From assembly GCA_963773765.1 (NCBI GenBank), contig CAVZCC010000001.1, positions 1,550,001-1,614,000 of the forward strand: a stretch of 64,000 bases of DNA. The letters are read 5' to 3'. The notes beneath the pieces are model-generated. The model saw only the letters and a list, made by a program, of their open reading frames with translations. It was not told the DNA's origin and ran no database searches. This document shows positions 1 through 9,304 of the stretch, one piece after another (positions within the stretch are counted from its first letter, which is position 1; each line of letters opens with the position of its first letter). This DNA is from CAVZCC01 sp963773765. Lineage in GTDB: Bacteria > Actinomycetota > Acidimicrobiia > Acidimicrobiales > Microtrichaceae. The position numbers were made by a program, and so were the translations under genes.

Positions 1-698
1 TCGCTGCGGGCCGACGGGGTGGAGTTGGCCAACGTGTCCGAGCCGCCGTCACCGTGGTCGGCAGAGGATTCCGCGGAGACGGTGGCGAAGGGTGACGAGG
101 CCGGAAGGCCGATCCCCTCGGCGGCGGCCACGGTGCGCCCCTCCACGCTGGACGGCGCGGACCGGGACGACAGGGTGGCACCGCCCGCGGCGAGGACGCA
201 CAGGCCGGTCAGCACGAGTGCCTGCGCGGTGCGGCGGGCCGCCACGCCGTTCATGCCGGCCACGGATCGCAGCTCGCGCACCAGGTCGGCGTCGCCCAGG
301 TCCAGGACCTTGGAGAGCGTGACCACGTCGTTGTTCCGGAACGACACCGCCGCCTTGGGCTCCAGGCCACGCTCTGCACGCACCGCGGCGACGTAGCCGA
401 CCAGCAGCGTGCGGTTGTCGTGGCGGGCCAGGTCGATGGGGACCCGGCGCGACCCGACGACCAGGACGTCGGGCTCCTCGGGCCTGACCAGGTCCTGGCG
501 CTGCGGAAGGACCAGATTGGCCCCGCCGTAGGCGGCAACGGCCCGGCTCATGAGGTCCGACGACGGCTCCTTGCGGCCTGCCTCCACGGCGCGCAGGTGA
601 CGCCGCCGGACGCCCAGCTCCTTGGCCGCCGTCCTCTCGTCCACGCCGGCCAACTCCCTGGCGCGCTTCATGGTCAGTCCCGTCGATCCATCGAGCAT
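1..698 (-). CDS. XRE-family HTH protein with C-terminal membrane segment (C-terminus off the window)
   Basis: The reading frame is open to the left edge, so the end of the protein is missing. Residues about 7-58 form a Cro/C1-type helix-turn-helix: it begins GLTMKRARELAG, and the motif AAKELGVRRRHLRAVEAGRK is the recognition part. A second helical stretch follows (about 95-150), then a hydrophobic segment near residues 157-175 and a Ser/Ala-rich tail. That order (cytoplasmic HTH, one membrane span, outer tail) resembles RodZ-type proteins, but no RodZ domain can be recognised. The ATG at 698 was chosen because the HTH needs residues upstream of the internal ATG. It is divergent from the DUF937 gene. 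Confidence 0.6.
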   Translation of the reverse strand, partial: MLDGSTGLTMKRARELAGVDERTAAKELGVRRRHLRAVEAGRKEPSSDLMSRAVAAYGGANLVLPQRQDLVRPEEPDVLVVGSRRVPIDLARHDNRTLLVGYVAAVRAERGLEPKAAVSFRNNDVVTLSKVLDLGDADLVRELRSVAGMNGVAARRTAQALVLTGLCVLAAGGATLSSRSAPSSVEGRTVAAAEGIGLPASSPFATVSAESSADHGDGGSDTLANSTPSARS

Positions 699-801
699 GT
701 TCTCCGAATCGGCCCGGTTCCGGACGGCCCTGAACCTTTTCCGGCCCATGGGTAACGTTGCCCAGGCCATCTCGCTCGGCGAGGATTCGGAGGACGGCGC
801 C

Positions 802-1185
802 ATGGGACTGACAGATGTGTTCGGTGACGGATCGGCCCTGGTCGCCGAGCTGGGCTCGATGATCCGCACCGACGGCCTGGCCGACCTGTTGGCCGGGTTC
901 AACGACGCGGGAGAGGAACAGGCGGTCGAGAGCTGGGTCGGTGCCGTCGAGTGCCAGTCCACGGGCCCCGATGCGGTCAAGCGGGCCGTGGGCCGGACCC
1001 GCATCCAGGCCATGGCGGGGCGACTGGGAGCGACGGAGGACCAGGTGGCCGAGGGACTGGCCCGCATCATCCCCGCCACGGTCGACGCCCTCACCCCCGG
1101 CGGTGCCCTGCCCACCGGGGCGCAGCTGGACGCCATGGACCTGCCGGCCCTCATCGGCGGCCAGGTGCCGGGCCTCCTGGCCTGA
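802..1185 (+). CDS. DUF937/YidB-family protein
   Basis: This is a 127-residue protein starting MGLTDVFGDG, like the MGLFDEV start of E. coli YidB. It carries the C-terminal DALTPGGALPTG stretch typical of the family, and its length matches YidB (about 130 residues). The ATG at 802 is preceded by a clear GGAGGA ribosome site at 789-794; in-frame upstream starts lack this. There is no signal peptide. The molecular function of the family is not established. The gene stands alone between the divergent XRE gene and the esterase lipoprotein. Confidence 0.75.
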   Translation: MGLTDVFGDGSALVAELGSMIRTDGLADLLAGFNDAGEEQAVESWVGAVECQSTGPDAVKRAVGRTRIQAMAGRLGATEDQVAEGLARIIPATVDALTPGGALPTGAQLDAMDLPALIGGQVPGLLA

Positions 1186-1306
1186 CACCGCGATCACGAC
1201 CCGGGAGCGCTCGACCGGCCATGGCGTGGTGAACGTCGTACACTGCGTCGAGGTCGTCGAGGCGGGCGGCCCCGGCGGGACACGCGGACGCGGAGGGCGA
1301 CGGGTC

Positions 1307-2317
1307 ATGCATCGATTCACCAGGGGTGTGCTGGTCACGGCAGCCCTCCTCCTGCCCGGCCTGCTGGCCGCCTGCGCACCACCCGCCACGCAACCGGGAC
1401 CGACGGTGCTGCCCCGACCCGAGGGCCGCGGCAAGGTGGCCGGGATGGAGGTGGCACCGTCCGCCGCCTGCGGGTCGTCCGCCGTCACACCGTCGGCAAC
1501 GACGTCTGCGGGCCGGACGCTGGTGCAGATCCCGTGGCAGGGCGGCTCACGTGCCGCCTACCTGGACCTCCCCACCGGCGACGGCGGGACGCCACGGCCC
1601 GTGCTGGTCAGCCTCCACCCGTTCGCCCTCGGCCCGCTGCCGTGGGACGACTACTCCGGCCTGGCGGCCGCGGCCACGGCCCGCGGCTACGCCGTGCTCA
1701 CCCCGCTCGGCAGCGAGCCCGGTCCCCGCTGGGCGGTCCCCGGCGGCCTCCTGAGCGAGGCCGACGACATCGGTTTCGTGAGCGCCCTGCTGGACCACCT
1801 GGAGGACACCGTCTGCGTGGACCGCAACCGGGAGTTCGCAGCCGGCTTCTCCGCGGGGGCGGCCATGGCCCAGGCGTTGTCCTGCACCCTGCCGTGGAGG
1901 ATGGCCGGGGTGGCCGGGTCCGGAGGCACCAACCTGACCGACCTCTGCCCCGGATCACCCGGCACCGACGTGTTCGTCCTGCACGGCACGGCGGACCCGA
2001 TCGCGCCGATCACCGGCTCCAACGTGGTCTTCGCCCCGCCCCTGGACCTCCCGGTGTCCGACGTGGTCGCCACCGACGCGGCCCGCGCCGGGTGCGATCC
2101 GACCCCGGTCACCACCCAGCTGTACCCCACGGTCTCGGCCGAGACCTACCAGGGCTGCACCGACGGTCGGCGGGTCCAGTACTGGAAGATGCAGGGCAGC
2201 GGCCACACGTGGGCCGGGACGGCCCCGTCGGTCATCGAGATCGTGGGCGGGCCCACCAACCAGGACTTCTCCGCCACCGACGCGGTGCTCGACCACTTCG
2301 ACGCCCACACGGGCTGA
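1307..2317 (+). CDS. Secreted lipoprotein esterase / PHB depolymerase-like alpha/beta hydrolase
   Basis: A 336-residue predicted lipoprotein. The signal peptide (residues 1-22) ends in the lipobox LLAAC with lipidated Cys23. The mature part is an alpha/beta hydrolase of the LpqC / polyhydroxybutyrate depolymerase / feruloyl esterase type. The nucleophile elbow is GFSAG (Ser182), the acid is Asp230 in HGTADP, and the base is His300 in GSGHTW. The cysteines at 170 and 193 could pair outside the cell. It would hydrolyse ester bonds of a polymer or small ester at the cell surface; the substrate cannot be told. It ends two bases before the convergent luciferase-like gene. Confidence 0.75.
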   Translation: MHRFTRGVLVTAALLLPGLLAACAPPATQPGPTVLPRPEGRGKVAGMEVAPSAACGSSAVTPSATTSAGRTLVQIPWQGGSRAAYLDLPTGDGGTPRPVLVSLHPFALGPLPWDDYSGLAAAATARGYAVLTPLGSEPGPRWAVPGGLLSEADDIGFVSALLDHLEDTVCVDRNREFAAGFSAGAAMAQALSCTLPWRMAGVAGSGGTNLTDLCPGSPGTDVFVLHGTADPIAPITGSNVVFAPPLDLPVSDVVATDAARAGCDPTPVTTQLYPTVSAETYQGCTDGRRVQYWKMQGSGHTWAGTAPSVIEIVGGPTNQDFSATDAVLDHFDAHTG

Positions 2318-2318
2318 C

Positions 2319-3155
2319 TCAGGCCAGCGCCCCTGCCAGGCGCTCCACCTCGGCGCCCGTGTGGTGGGTCTCGGGCAGGTAGACCACCACCATGTCGCAC
2401 CCGGCCTGGCCCAGCTCCGCGCACGCCTCCGCGGTGGCGGCCGGCCCGGCGGCAGGGTCGTGGATGGCCTGGGCCGTGATGGTGATCTCCGAGGGGTCCC
2501 GGCCGATGTCGGCACAGTGCGCCCGGAGGACCTCCAACTTCTGGGCCAGCACCTCCGGCGACGTGAACGGTGTGTTCCAGCGCTGGGCGTAGCGGGCCAC
2601 GGCCCGCAGCGTCCGACGGGGGCCGTCGCCCCCGATGGTGATGGGCGGGTGCGGCCGCTGGACCGGCTTGGGCTCGCAGAACGCGTCGGTGATGGTGAAG
2701 TGGGCGCCGGCGTGGCTGAACATGTCCTGGGACAGCAGGCCGATGATGACCTCGCACCCCTCGTCGAAACGGTCGAAGCGCTCCCGCAACGGTGGCAGGT
2801 CGATCCCGTAGGCATCGGCCTCGGCCTGGTTCCAGCCGGCGCCCAGGCCCAGCTCGAGCCGTCCACCCGAGATGTGGTCCACCGTGGCCGCCATGTTGGC
2901 CAGCACCGCGGGGTGGCGGTACGGCATGCCGGTGACCATGCAGCCGACCCGGATGCGGGAGGTGGCCTGGGCCAGGGCGGCGAGCGTGGTCCAGCCCTCC
3001 AGGCACGGGCCGTTGCGGGGCTTGCCCAGGATCGGCTCGAAGTGATCGAAGTTCCAGGCCGACTCGAACAGCGCGATGCCGTCAGCGGCCCGCCACACCT
3101 CCGACATGGCCGACCAGGTGGTCATCTGCGGTGCGGTCTTGATGGCGTAGCGCAT
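2319..3155 (-). CDS. Luciferase-like (LLM) flavin/F420-dependent oxidoreductase
   Basis: A 278-residue TIM-barrel protein of the bacterial luciferase-like superfamily. Typical markers are ESAWNFDHF near the N-terminus, the SRIRVGCMVTG strand, DHISGGRLELGLGAGWN around residues 93-108, and PITIGGDGPRRTLR late in the barrel. In actinobacteria most members of this subgroup use coenzyme F420 rather than FMN, but the sequence alone does not prove the cofactor. The length is normal and the frame intact. No partner gene is adjacent: a convergent esterase lies downstream and the cell-wall peptidase gene upstream on the same strand. Confidence 0.8.
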   Translation of the reverse strand: MRYAIKTAPQMTTWSAMSEVWRAADGIALFESAWNFDHFEPILGKPRNGPCLEGWTTLAALAQATSRIRVGCMVTGMPYRHPAVLANMAATVDHISGGRLELGLGAGWNQAEADAYGIDLPPLRERFDRFDEGCEVIIGLLSQDMFSHAGAHFTITDAFCEPKPVQRPHPPITIGGDGPRRTLRAVARYAQRWNTPFTSPEVLAQKLEVLRAHCADIGRDPSEITITAQAIHDPAAGPAATAEACAELGQAGCDMVVVYLPETHHTGAEVERLAGALA

Positions 3156-3222
3156 GGCCCGATCCTGTCACGCCACCGGGACCGGCGACCGGGGAACCAG
3201 GTCGCGGCCGACCGTGCGCCGC

Positions 3223-4223
3223 TCAGCCGCAGGCGGCCCGGACCGAGGGGTACGGGTTGATGGCCCGGCCCCCGGCCCGCTTGAGTCCGAAGTGCAGGTG
3301 GGCGGTCCCACCTGCGGCGTTGCCGGAGGTTCCGACGCGGCCGACGGGCTCGCCCGCGGCCACGGTGCGGGACGACCCGATCGACTTGGACAGGTGCGCC
3401 CCGTAGACGACCCACCCGCTGGGCGAGGTGATCGTGAACGTCGAGCCACCCAGGGGGTTGGTGGCGAAGGCCAGCGTCCCGGAGATCGGGGCGACGATCG
3501 TGGTCCCGGACGGGGCGAACAGGTCGGTGCCCTCATGGAACCGAGTGCCCCCGTCACGGGGGAAGCCCCAGTCGTTCATGAACGACGCGCCCGGCACCGG
3601 GCAGCGGAGGTCGGGGCCCACCGCGCCCGAGGACCGCGCTCGTCGGACCGGCCCGACGAGGTGGCGGGGCCGGCGTCGCCGGAGGAGGTCACCGCACCGC
3701 CGGTGCCCTTGGCCGGGATGCGAAGCTCGTCGCCGGGGAGGATCAGGCTGGTCGCGGTCATGTCGTTGGCGGCCAGCAGGTCGGCGAGGCGCACCCCGTG
3801 GCGGCGGGCGATGCGCTCCAGGACGTCACCCTCCTTGACCTCGTAGGTGGTGCCGCCCTTGCCCGAACCGGACGACGAGGTGGTCCTGGCCTGCCCCGTG
3901 GACTGCTTGGTGGAGGTCCCCGACGACGCCGAGCCGTCGATCAGGAGGCGGGACCCGAGGTAGAGCCGGTCGTCGACGATGCCGTTGGCGGCCCGCACGT
4001 CGTCGGCCTCCACGCCGTAGCGGCGGGCGATGGACTGCACCGAGTCACCGCTGCGCACGATGTGGCTGCCGGAGCCGGAGCCACCGGACGTGGACGAACT
4101 GGACGAGCTGCCGGAACGGCCGGACCCGCCGGATGCGCCGGCGACGCCGCCGGCCATCAGCAGGACCGCCAGCACCGTGGCGACCGTCGTGAGCGCGGAG
4201 AGGACTGGCATCCGGTATCGCAT
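3223..4223 (-). CDS. LysM-LysM-M23 metallopeptidase, frame broken once
   Basis: Signal or anchor helix (residues about 5-30), a Ser/Gly-rich linker, then two LysM peptidoglycan-binding repeats (HIVRSGDSVQSIARRYGV and YEVKEGDVLERIARRHGV). After a shift near 3638-3645 comes a C-terminal M23 (LytM) endopeptidase domain with zinc ligands in FHEGTDLF and HLHFG. The two halves are in different frames and the join lies in the linker after SDER, so one full-length gene is clear. It would cut peptidoglycan peptide cross-bridges at the cell surface. ATG 4223 is preferred to an upstream TTG. The YceI/cytochrome gene lies 43 bases upstream on the same strand. Confidence 0.75.
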
Positions 4224-4266
4224 GCCCCCCAATCGGCCCCCGGGACCCGATGATGAGGGGTCCGGG

Positions 4267-6363
4267 TCACCCTGTGGGCGGCCGCACCGTGATGGTGGAG
4301 AAGCACATCTCGTCCTCGGTGCCCTCTGCGAAGAAGATGTACCGGGGCTCGGGGTCGTAGCGCAGGGAGCGGTCCCACGAGCACTCGACCCGGATGGTGT
4401 CGCCGCGCTCGACCATCACGTCCTCGACCGGCTGGTAGTTCAGCTGCCAGTCGAAGTTCCACACCGGGATGTCCAGCAGGACCTTCTGGTCGGGCCGTCC
4501 CGGATTGAGGGTCATCCGGTAGGCCAGGCCGAGCTCGTGCATGTGGCCGAGCACGTCGATGATCTGGCCCGGGCGGCCGATCCTGTAGTCGCAGGTCGTC
4601 CGGGCGGTGGTGCCGTCCGATGCCGCAGCCACGCCCTCCGGGGTGGTGCCGCACAGCTTGTGGAGGGCGTCGGGGATGATCCGGCCCGACAGGCCGAAGC
4701 GGACCGCGGCGTCGTCGAGCGCCAGGTTGCGGTCGCACAGCGGCGCGGTCGACCCCGGCGGGCACGGCATCTCCACCGGGGCGATGCAGCGTCCGGGTCT
4801 GCAGCGGGGTGATGCCGGCGGGGTCGTCCGCGAGCTCGAGCGTCATGGCGGAGCGGTCCGGTGGGTTGGACCCCTCGTAGTGGTAGTGGATCTGGGCCAC
4901 CAGGAAGTCGCCGGGCTGGAAGTCGAACCCGTCACCCGGGGCGAAGTCCAGCGGCCGCTGGCCCGGCACCCACCCTCCGACCAGGTCACTGGTACCGGCC
5001 CCCATGCCGACGCCGGCGACGCACTCGAAGCCCGACCCGGGGTCCGAACGCGTCGCGGGCGTCCACCGCGGCCCGGCTGTCGGCCCGGTGCCGGTAGACC
5101 GAGCGCGTGGTGCACCACCTCGGGCTGGTCGGGCTCGAACGTGTACCCCGTCATGAACGACGTGGTGGTGAACCCCGGGTCCAGCACGAAGCACCGGTAG
5201 TCGTCCCGCTTGGCCGGGCTGCCCTGGTAGGGCTCGGGCAACGCCAGGGTCAGGTCGGGGTCGGGCTGGCTGACCTCCGGCTCGGAGGGTGCCCTGACCC
5301 TGGTGGATCGGGGCACGTCGAGCCGGCCGCCGGCCTTGGCCCAGTCCTTCAGCATCGCCACGTCGTCGGCGGACAGGCGGCGGGGGTGCTGCAGCGGGAT
5401 GCCCTCCTCGGACGGGGGCCAGGGCGGCATGTATCCCGACCCGGTGACCACGGCCAGGCCGTCGGCCACCGACGCCGCGTCGCCCGCGTCGTCCAGGGTC
5501 CAGCTGGCGGCGCCCGCACTGCCGGACTGGTGACAGGAGGCGCAGTTGGCCTCCAGGACGGGCTGGACCTGCTTGGCGAAGGACGGCCCGTCCGTGGAGT
5601 CGGAGCCGGCCTCCACCCGTTCCAGCGAGAGGTTGCGGACCGGCTCGAACCCGCTGCCGTCCACGGCGACCAGGCGGAGGGTGATCCCGACGTCGTTGGA
5701 CGTCGACACCAGTCCCACCTTGGTGATGGGTCCCACACCCAGGTCGGACATCTTCACGGTGGTCCGGGCCGTCGCCGTGAGGGTGTCGTCCTGGATGCGG
5801 GCCTGGGCCTTCCAGCGCACCGGATGGCGCTCCCCCTTGACCACCAGGTCACCCACGATGGCGAACTCGGCGCTCCCGGTCCGGTCCGTGTCCGCCGGGA
5901 GGCCCTCCACCCTGGCGTCCACCAACCGCACCGTCGGGTGGTCGTGCGAGGCCAGGTACTGGTGGCGGATGGCCTTGTCCCGGAGGGCGTTGTCGCTGGT
6001 GAGCTGGTGGACGTCCACGACGACCTCGCCGATGCGGGCGCCCGTCGGGTCGCCACCCGGCACGCCGATGTCACCCGCGATGGCCTGGGTGGTGAGCTCC
6101 ACGTCCTGGGACACGCCGGCCAGGCGCTCCTGCACCGACACGACCGCCCGGGACCGTTCGGGGTCGATCCGGTAGATGGTCTCGCCCGCCGCGGGCGACA
6201 ACGTCGGAGCCAACGGGACGACGGAACTGACCGGGTCGTCGGGGGTGAGCAGGAGGCCGATCAGGTCCCGGCTGAGGAACGCACCCAGGCCCAGGACGAA
6301 CAGCCCGGCACCGAGCACGGAGCGCCACGGGTGCCGTCTGACCGCTGCAACGATGGATCCCAC
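4267..6363 (-). CDS. Membrane-anchored YceI / cytochrome c / copper monooxygenase-like protein, frame broken
   Basis: After an N-terminal membrane anchor (residues about 15-40) comes a YceI-like beta-barrel domain (about 55-240). Next is a single haem-c site CASCHQ in a cytochrome-like segment containing YMPPWPPSEEG. The C-terminal half resembles copper type II ascorbate-dependent monooxygenases, with His-rich motifs VVHHAL, QIHYHYEG and GHMHELG. That half is split by three frame breaks, near 5098-5104, 5037-5044 and 4784-4791; joining the frames gives about 690 residues. The start is GTG 6363. Such proteins occur as predicted extracytoplasmic redox proteins; no substrate is known to me. The M23 peptidase gene follows. 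Confidence 0.65.
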
Positions 6364-6416
6364 GCCTGATGCCCCCCGGACGAAACTCCGTCCAGCCTAG
6401 GACGTAGCCTCCGGAT

Positions 6417-7442
6417 GTGACCGATCACCTCCTGCAGACCGTCCCCCTGGGCATGCAGTGGCCCACGCTGGACCCGTTCCTGTTCTGCGTGCACCACGAC
6501 GACGCGTACCCGTCCGGGAACGAGGAGTTGGGACCCGACGCCACGCTGGACGGCCGGGACCTGGGTCAGGACTTCGCCGGGGTGGACGGCTGGAACATGT
6601 ACCACGGCCGGCGCGTTCCCGGCTTCCCCCAACATCCCCACCGGGGCTTCGAGACCGTCACGCTGGTTCGTTCGGGCCTGATCGACCACTCGGACTCCCT
6701 GGGGGCGGCGGCCCGCTTCGGCGGCGGCGACGTGCAGTGGCTCACCGCCGGCCGCGGCATCAACCACGCCGAGATGTTCCCGCTCCTGGAGCGGGACGAC
6801 CCCAACCCGCTGGAGCTGTTCCAGATCTGGTTGAACCTGCCCGCCCGGGACAAGATGGTCGAGCCCTACTTCACCATGTTGTGGAACGAGCACATCCCGC
6901 GCCTGGCCGTCACCGATGAGGACGGCCGCTCGGTCACGGTCACGATCGTGGCCGGCGAGCTGGCCGGGCACCGGCCACCGCCGCCACCGCCGGACTCGTG
7001 GGCCTCACGCCCGGAGTCGGACCTGGCCATCTGGGTCGTCTCCCTGCCCGCGGGGGCGTCCTGGGAGCTCCCCGCCGCGGCCGGACCGGACACGGTGCGC
7101 ACGCTGTACGCCTTCGAGGGCGATCGCCTCCTGGTCGGCGACGAGCCCGTCCAGGTGCCGAGCGCGGCGGTGGTGCGGTGCGACGGGCCTGCCCTCTTGA
7201 CCGCGGGCGACGAGCCGGTCGAGGTCCTGGTGCTCCAGGGCCGGCCCATCGGTGAGCCGGTGGAGCAGTACGGCCCGTTCGTGATGAACGACCGGGAAGG
7301 GATCCAGCAGGCCTTCGAGGACTACCGGCGCACCGGGTTCGGCGGCTGGCCGTGGCCGGCCGATGACCCCGTGCACGGCACGGATCACGAACGCTTCGCC
7401 CGCCACCCCGACGGCCGCACCGAACGGGCCGGCACCACCTGA
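6417..7442 (+). CDS. Pirin-family bicupin protein
   Basis: A 341-residue protein with the pirin N-terminal cupin signature: FPQHPHRGFETVT followed by GDVQWLTAGRGINHAEMF, supplying the conserved His and Glu metal ligands. The C-terminal cupin half contains the usual PVEVLVLQGRPIGEPV and YGPFVMN blocks. Bacterial pirins bind iron and some have quercetinase activity; the role here is unknown. Translation starts at GTG 6417, because the overlapping ATG at 6415 is followed at once by TGA. It is divergent from the YceI gene and convergent with the HAD phosphatase. Confidence 0.85.
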   Translation: MTDHLLQTVPLGMQWPTLDPFLFCVHHDDAYPSGNEELGPDATLDGRDLGQDFAGVDGWNMYHGRRVPGFPQHPHRGFETVTLVRSGLIDHSDSLGAAARFGGGDVQWLTAGRGINHAEMFPLLERDDPNPLELFQIWLNLPARDKMVEPYFTMLWNEHIPRLAVTDEDGRSVTVTIVAGELAGHRPPPPPPDSWASRPESDLAIWVVSLPAGASWELPAAAGPDTVRTLYAFEGDRLLVGDEPVQVPSAAVVRCDGPALLTAGDEPVEVLVLQGRPIGEPVEQYGPFVMNDREGIQQAFEDYRRTGFGGWPWPADDPVHGTDHERFARHPDGRTERAGTT

Positions 7443-7483
7443 TCCGGTCGCCGGGCGGCCACGGGTCACGGACGGGGCGTTGA

Positions 7484-8317
7484 TCAGGACGGGGTCCGGT
7501 CGGTCCGTCCCGCCGGCAGGATGAAGCGATCCACGGCGCGGGCGAAGCCGTCGTCGTCGTTGGAGGTGGTCACCCGCCGCGCCGCGCGCTGCACCTCGGG
7601 GTCCGCGTTGCCCATGGCGATGCCCAGGCCGGAGTGGGCGAACATCAGCACGTCGTTCGGCATGTCGCCCAGGGTGGCGATCTCCTCTGCCGGGATGCCG
7701 TACCGCTCCGTGAGCGACCGCACCACGCTCCCCTTGTTGGCCCGGGGGTGGGTGACGTCCAGGTAGTAGGGCTGCGACCTGGCAGCGGAGACGTGGTCAC
7801 CGAAGCGCTCGCGGGCCTCCGCCTCCACCCGGGCCACCAGGTCGTGATCGTCGCTGACGCCCACGACCTTGGCCACGCCGTCGCCGATCCCGTCGAACGA
7901 GGCGACCACGGTGGGACCGAACCCCACGGTGGCGGCCTCCCGCCCGACGTGGGCGGCGGAGTCGTCGCGCACCAGCCACTCCGCACCCCGGTACACCCAC
8001 ACGTCCAGGCCGTCCGCGTCGAACTCCGCCACGATCTGCGGCACCAGGTCCTCCGGCACCGTGCGCTGCTCCAGCACCGCCATGTGGGTGTCCACGAACA
8101 TGCCCCCGTTGAACGCCGCGATCGGGGTGTCCAGGCCGAGCGGCCCGATCAGCATCTCCATGCCCCGTGGCGGGCGGCCCGAGGTGACGGCGAACAGGAT
8201 CCCTGCGGCGCGCAGCGCCGCGACCGCGGCGACGGTGGCGTCGGTGAGGACCTTGGTGGAGGTGACCAGGGTGCCGTCCACGTCGGACAGCACCAGACGG
8301 ATCGGTCGTCGTTCCAC
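7484..8317 (-). CDS. Cof-type HAD-superfamily phosphatase
   Basis: A 277-residue cytoplasmic phosphatase of the Cof/YbiV subfamily. Motif I is DVDGTLVTS with the nucleophile Asp; motif II is the Thr/Ser in AVTSGRP; motif III includes the Lys of RANKGSVV; motif IV is LGDMPNDVLMF. The C2-type cap lies between motifs II and III. Family members hydrolyse sugar phosphates and similar metabolites, which would fit the neighbouring sugar-phosphate cluster, but the substrate is inferred only from position. The start is GTG 8317. It is divergent from ppgK with about 140 bp between the two starts. Confidence 0.85.
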   Translation of the reverse strand: MERRPIRLVLSDVDGTLVTSTKVLTDATVAAVAALRAAGILFAVTSGRPPRGMEMLIGPLGLDTPIAAFNGGMFVDTHMAVLEQRTVPEDLVPQIVAEFDADGLDVWVYRGAEWLVRDDSAAHVGREAATVGFGPTVVASFDGIGDGVAKVVGVSDDHDLVARVEAEARERFGDHVSAARSQPYYLDVTHPRANKGSVVRSLTERYGIPAEEIATLGDMPNDVLMFAHSGLGIAMGNADPEVQRAARRVTTSNDDDGFARAVDRFILPAGRTDRTPS

Positions 8318-8381
8318 AGGGACCCCCTCCGACCGGCGTCCACCCGCCCGCCGGGCTCAGGAAAACATACGGGCGGTCACC

Positions 8382-8404
8382 ACCGGAACCCCGGATCCTC
8401 CGGT
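8382..8404. promoter_or_regulatory. Possible operator: inverted repeat between the HAD phosphatase gene and ppgK
   Basis: ACCGGA at 8382-8387 and TCCGGT at 8399-8404 form a 6-bp inverted repeat with an 11-base spacer. It lies in the roughly 140-bp region between the divergent HAD phosphatase gene and ppgK. Short arms in GC-rich DNA occur by chance, so this is only a candidate site. Confidence 0.2.
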
Positions 8405-8458
8405 TCAATGGGGACCGACCACCCGACCGCCCGACCGCCCCCCGGTCGGAGGACCACC

Positions 8459-9241
8459 ATGGCCCCGACGAACCTCCAGGCACCCACTCCGCTCCCCACC
8501 GCCCCCACTGCGCCCGTGGTGGGTGTGGACATCGGCGGCACCGGCATCAAGGGCGCGCCCGTGGACCTGGTGGTCGGCTCGTTCGCAGCGGAGCGGGTCC
8601 GCATCGACACCCCGCATCCGGCCACGCCGGCGGCGGTCATCGCCACGGTGGTCCGGGTGGTGGACCAGCTCGGGGCCGACGGTCCGGTCGGGATCACCCT
8701 GCCCGCCGTGGTCCGGTCCGGCACCGTCATGACCGCGGCGAACATCGACCACTCCTGGATCGGCACCGACGCCGCCACGGTGTTCGCCGACGCCCTGGGC
8801 CGGCCCGTGGCCGTGGTGAACGATGCGGACGCCGCCGGCATGGCGGAGATCCGCTACGGGGCGGGCAGCGGCGTCCGGGGCCTGGTGGTGATGGTCACCC
8901 TGGGCACCGGGATCGGCAGCGCCCTGTTCAACGACGGCACGCTCGTCCCCAACACCGAGCTGGGCCACCTGCCCCTGCACCACGGCGACGCCGAGGAGTG
9001 GGCCGCTGAGTCCGTCCGGGAGGAGGACGACCTGTCGTGGAAGGACTGGGCGCACCGCCTGCAGAAGTACCTCCGGCTGGTGGAGCGGCTGTTGTGGCCG
9101 GACCTGGTCATCATCGGCGGCGGAGTGTCCAAGAAGTCGGACAAGTTCCTGCCCCACATCAGGTTGGACACGCCCCTGGTGGCGGCCCAGCTGCACAACG
9201 ACGCCGGCATCGTCGGTGCCGCCCTCCTCGCCCCGACCTGA
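8459..9241 (+). CDS. ppgK: Polyphosphate glucokinase
   Basis: A 260-residue ROK-type kinase that phosphorylates glucose to glucose 6-phosphate using polyphosphate (often also ATP). The phosphate-binding loop is VGVDIGGTGIKG (residues about 20-32). VTLGTGIGSALF and NTELGHLPL are hallmarks of actinobacterial PPGKs, and the C-terminal IIGGGVSKKSDKF block also fits. The ATG at 8459 has GGAGG at 8448-8452. It is the first gene of a same-strand run (ppgK, pgi, gnd, pgl), so its product would feed directly into the next enzymes. Confidence 0.9.
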   Translation: MAPTNLQAPTPLPTAPTAPVVGVDIGGTGIKGAPVDLVVGSFAAERVRIDTPHPATPAAVIATVVRVVDQLGADGPVGITLPAVVRSGTVMTAANIDHSWIGTDAATVFADALGRPVAVVNDADAAGMAEIRYGAGSGVRGLVVMVTLGTGIGSALFNDGTLVPNTELGHLPLHHGDAEEWAAESVREEDDLSWKDWAHRLQKYLRLVERLLWPDLVIIGGGVSKKSDKFLPHIRLDTPLVAAQLHNDAGIVGAALLAPT

Positions 9242-9304
9242 CACCACGTCAGACCACCCGCCCCAGACCACCCGACCCAGCACCCTCACCCCCGGAGCAT
9301 CCAC

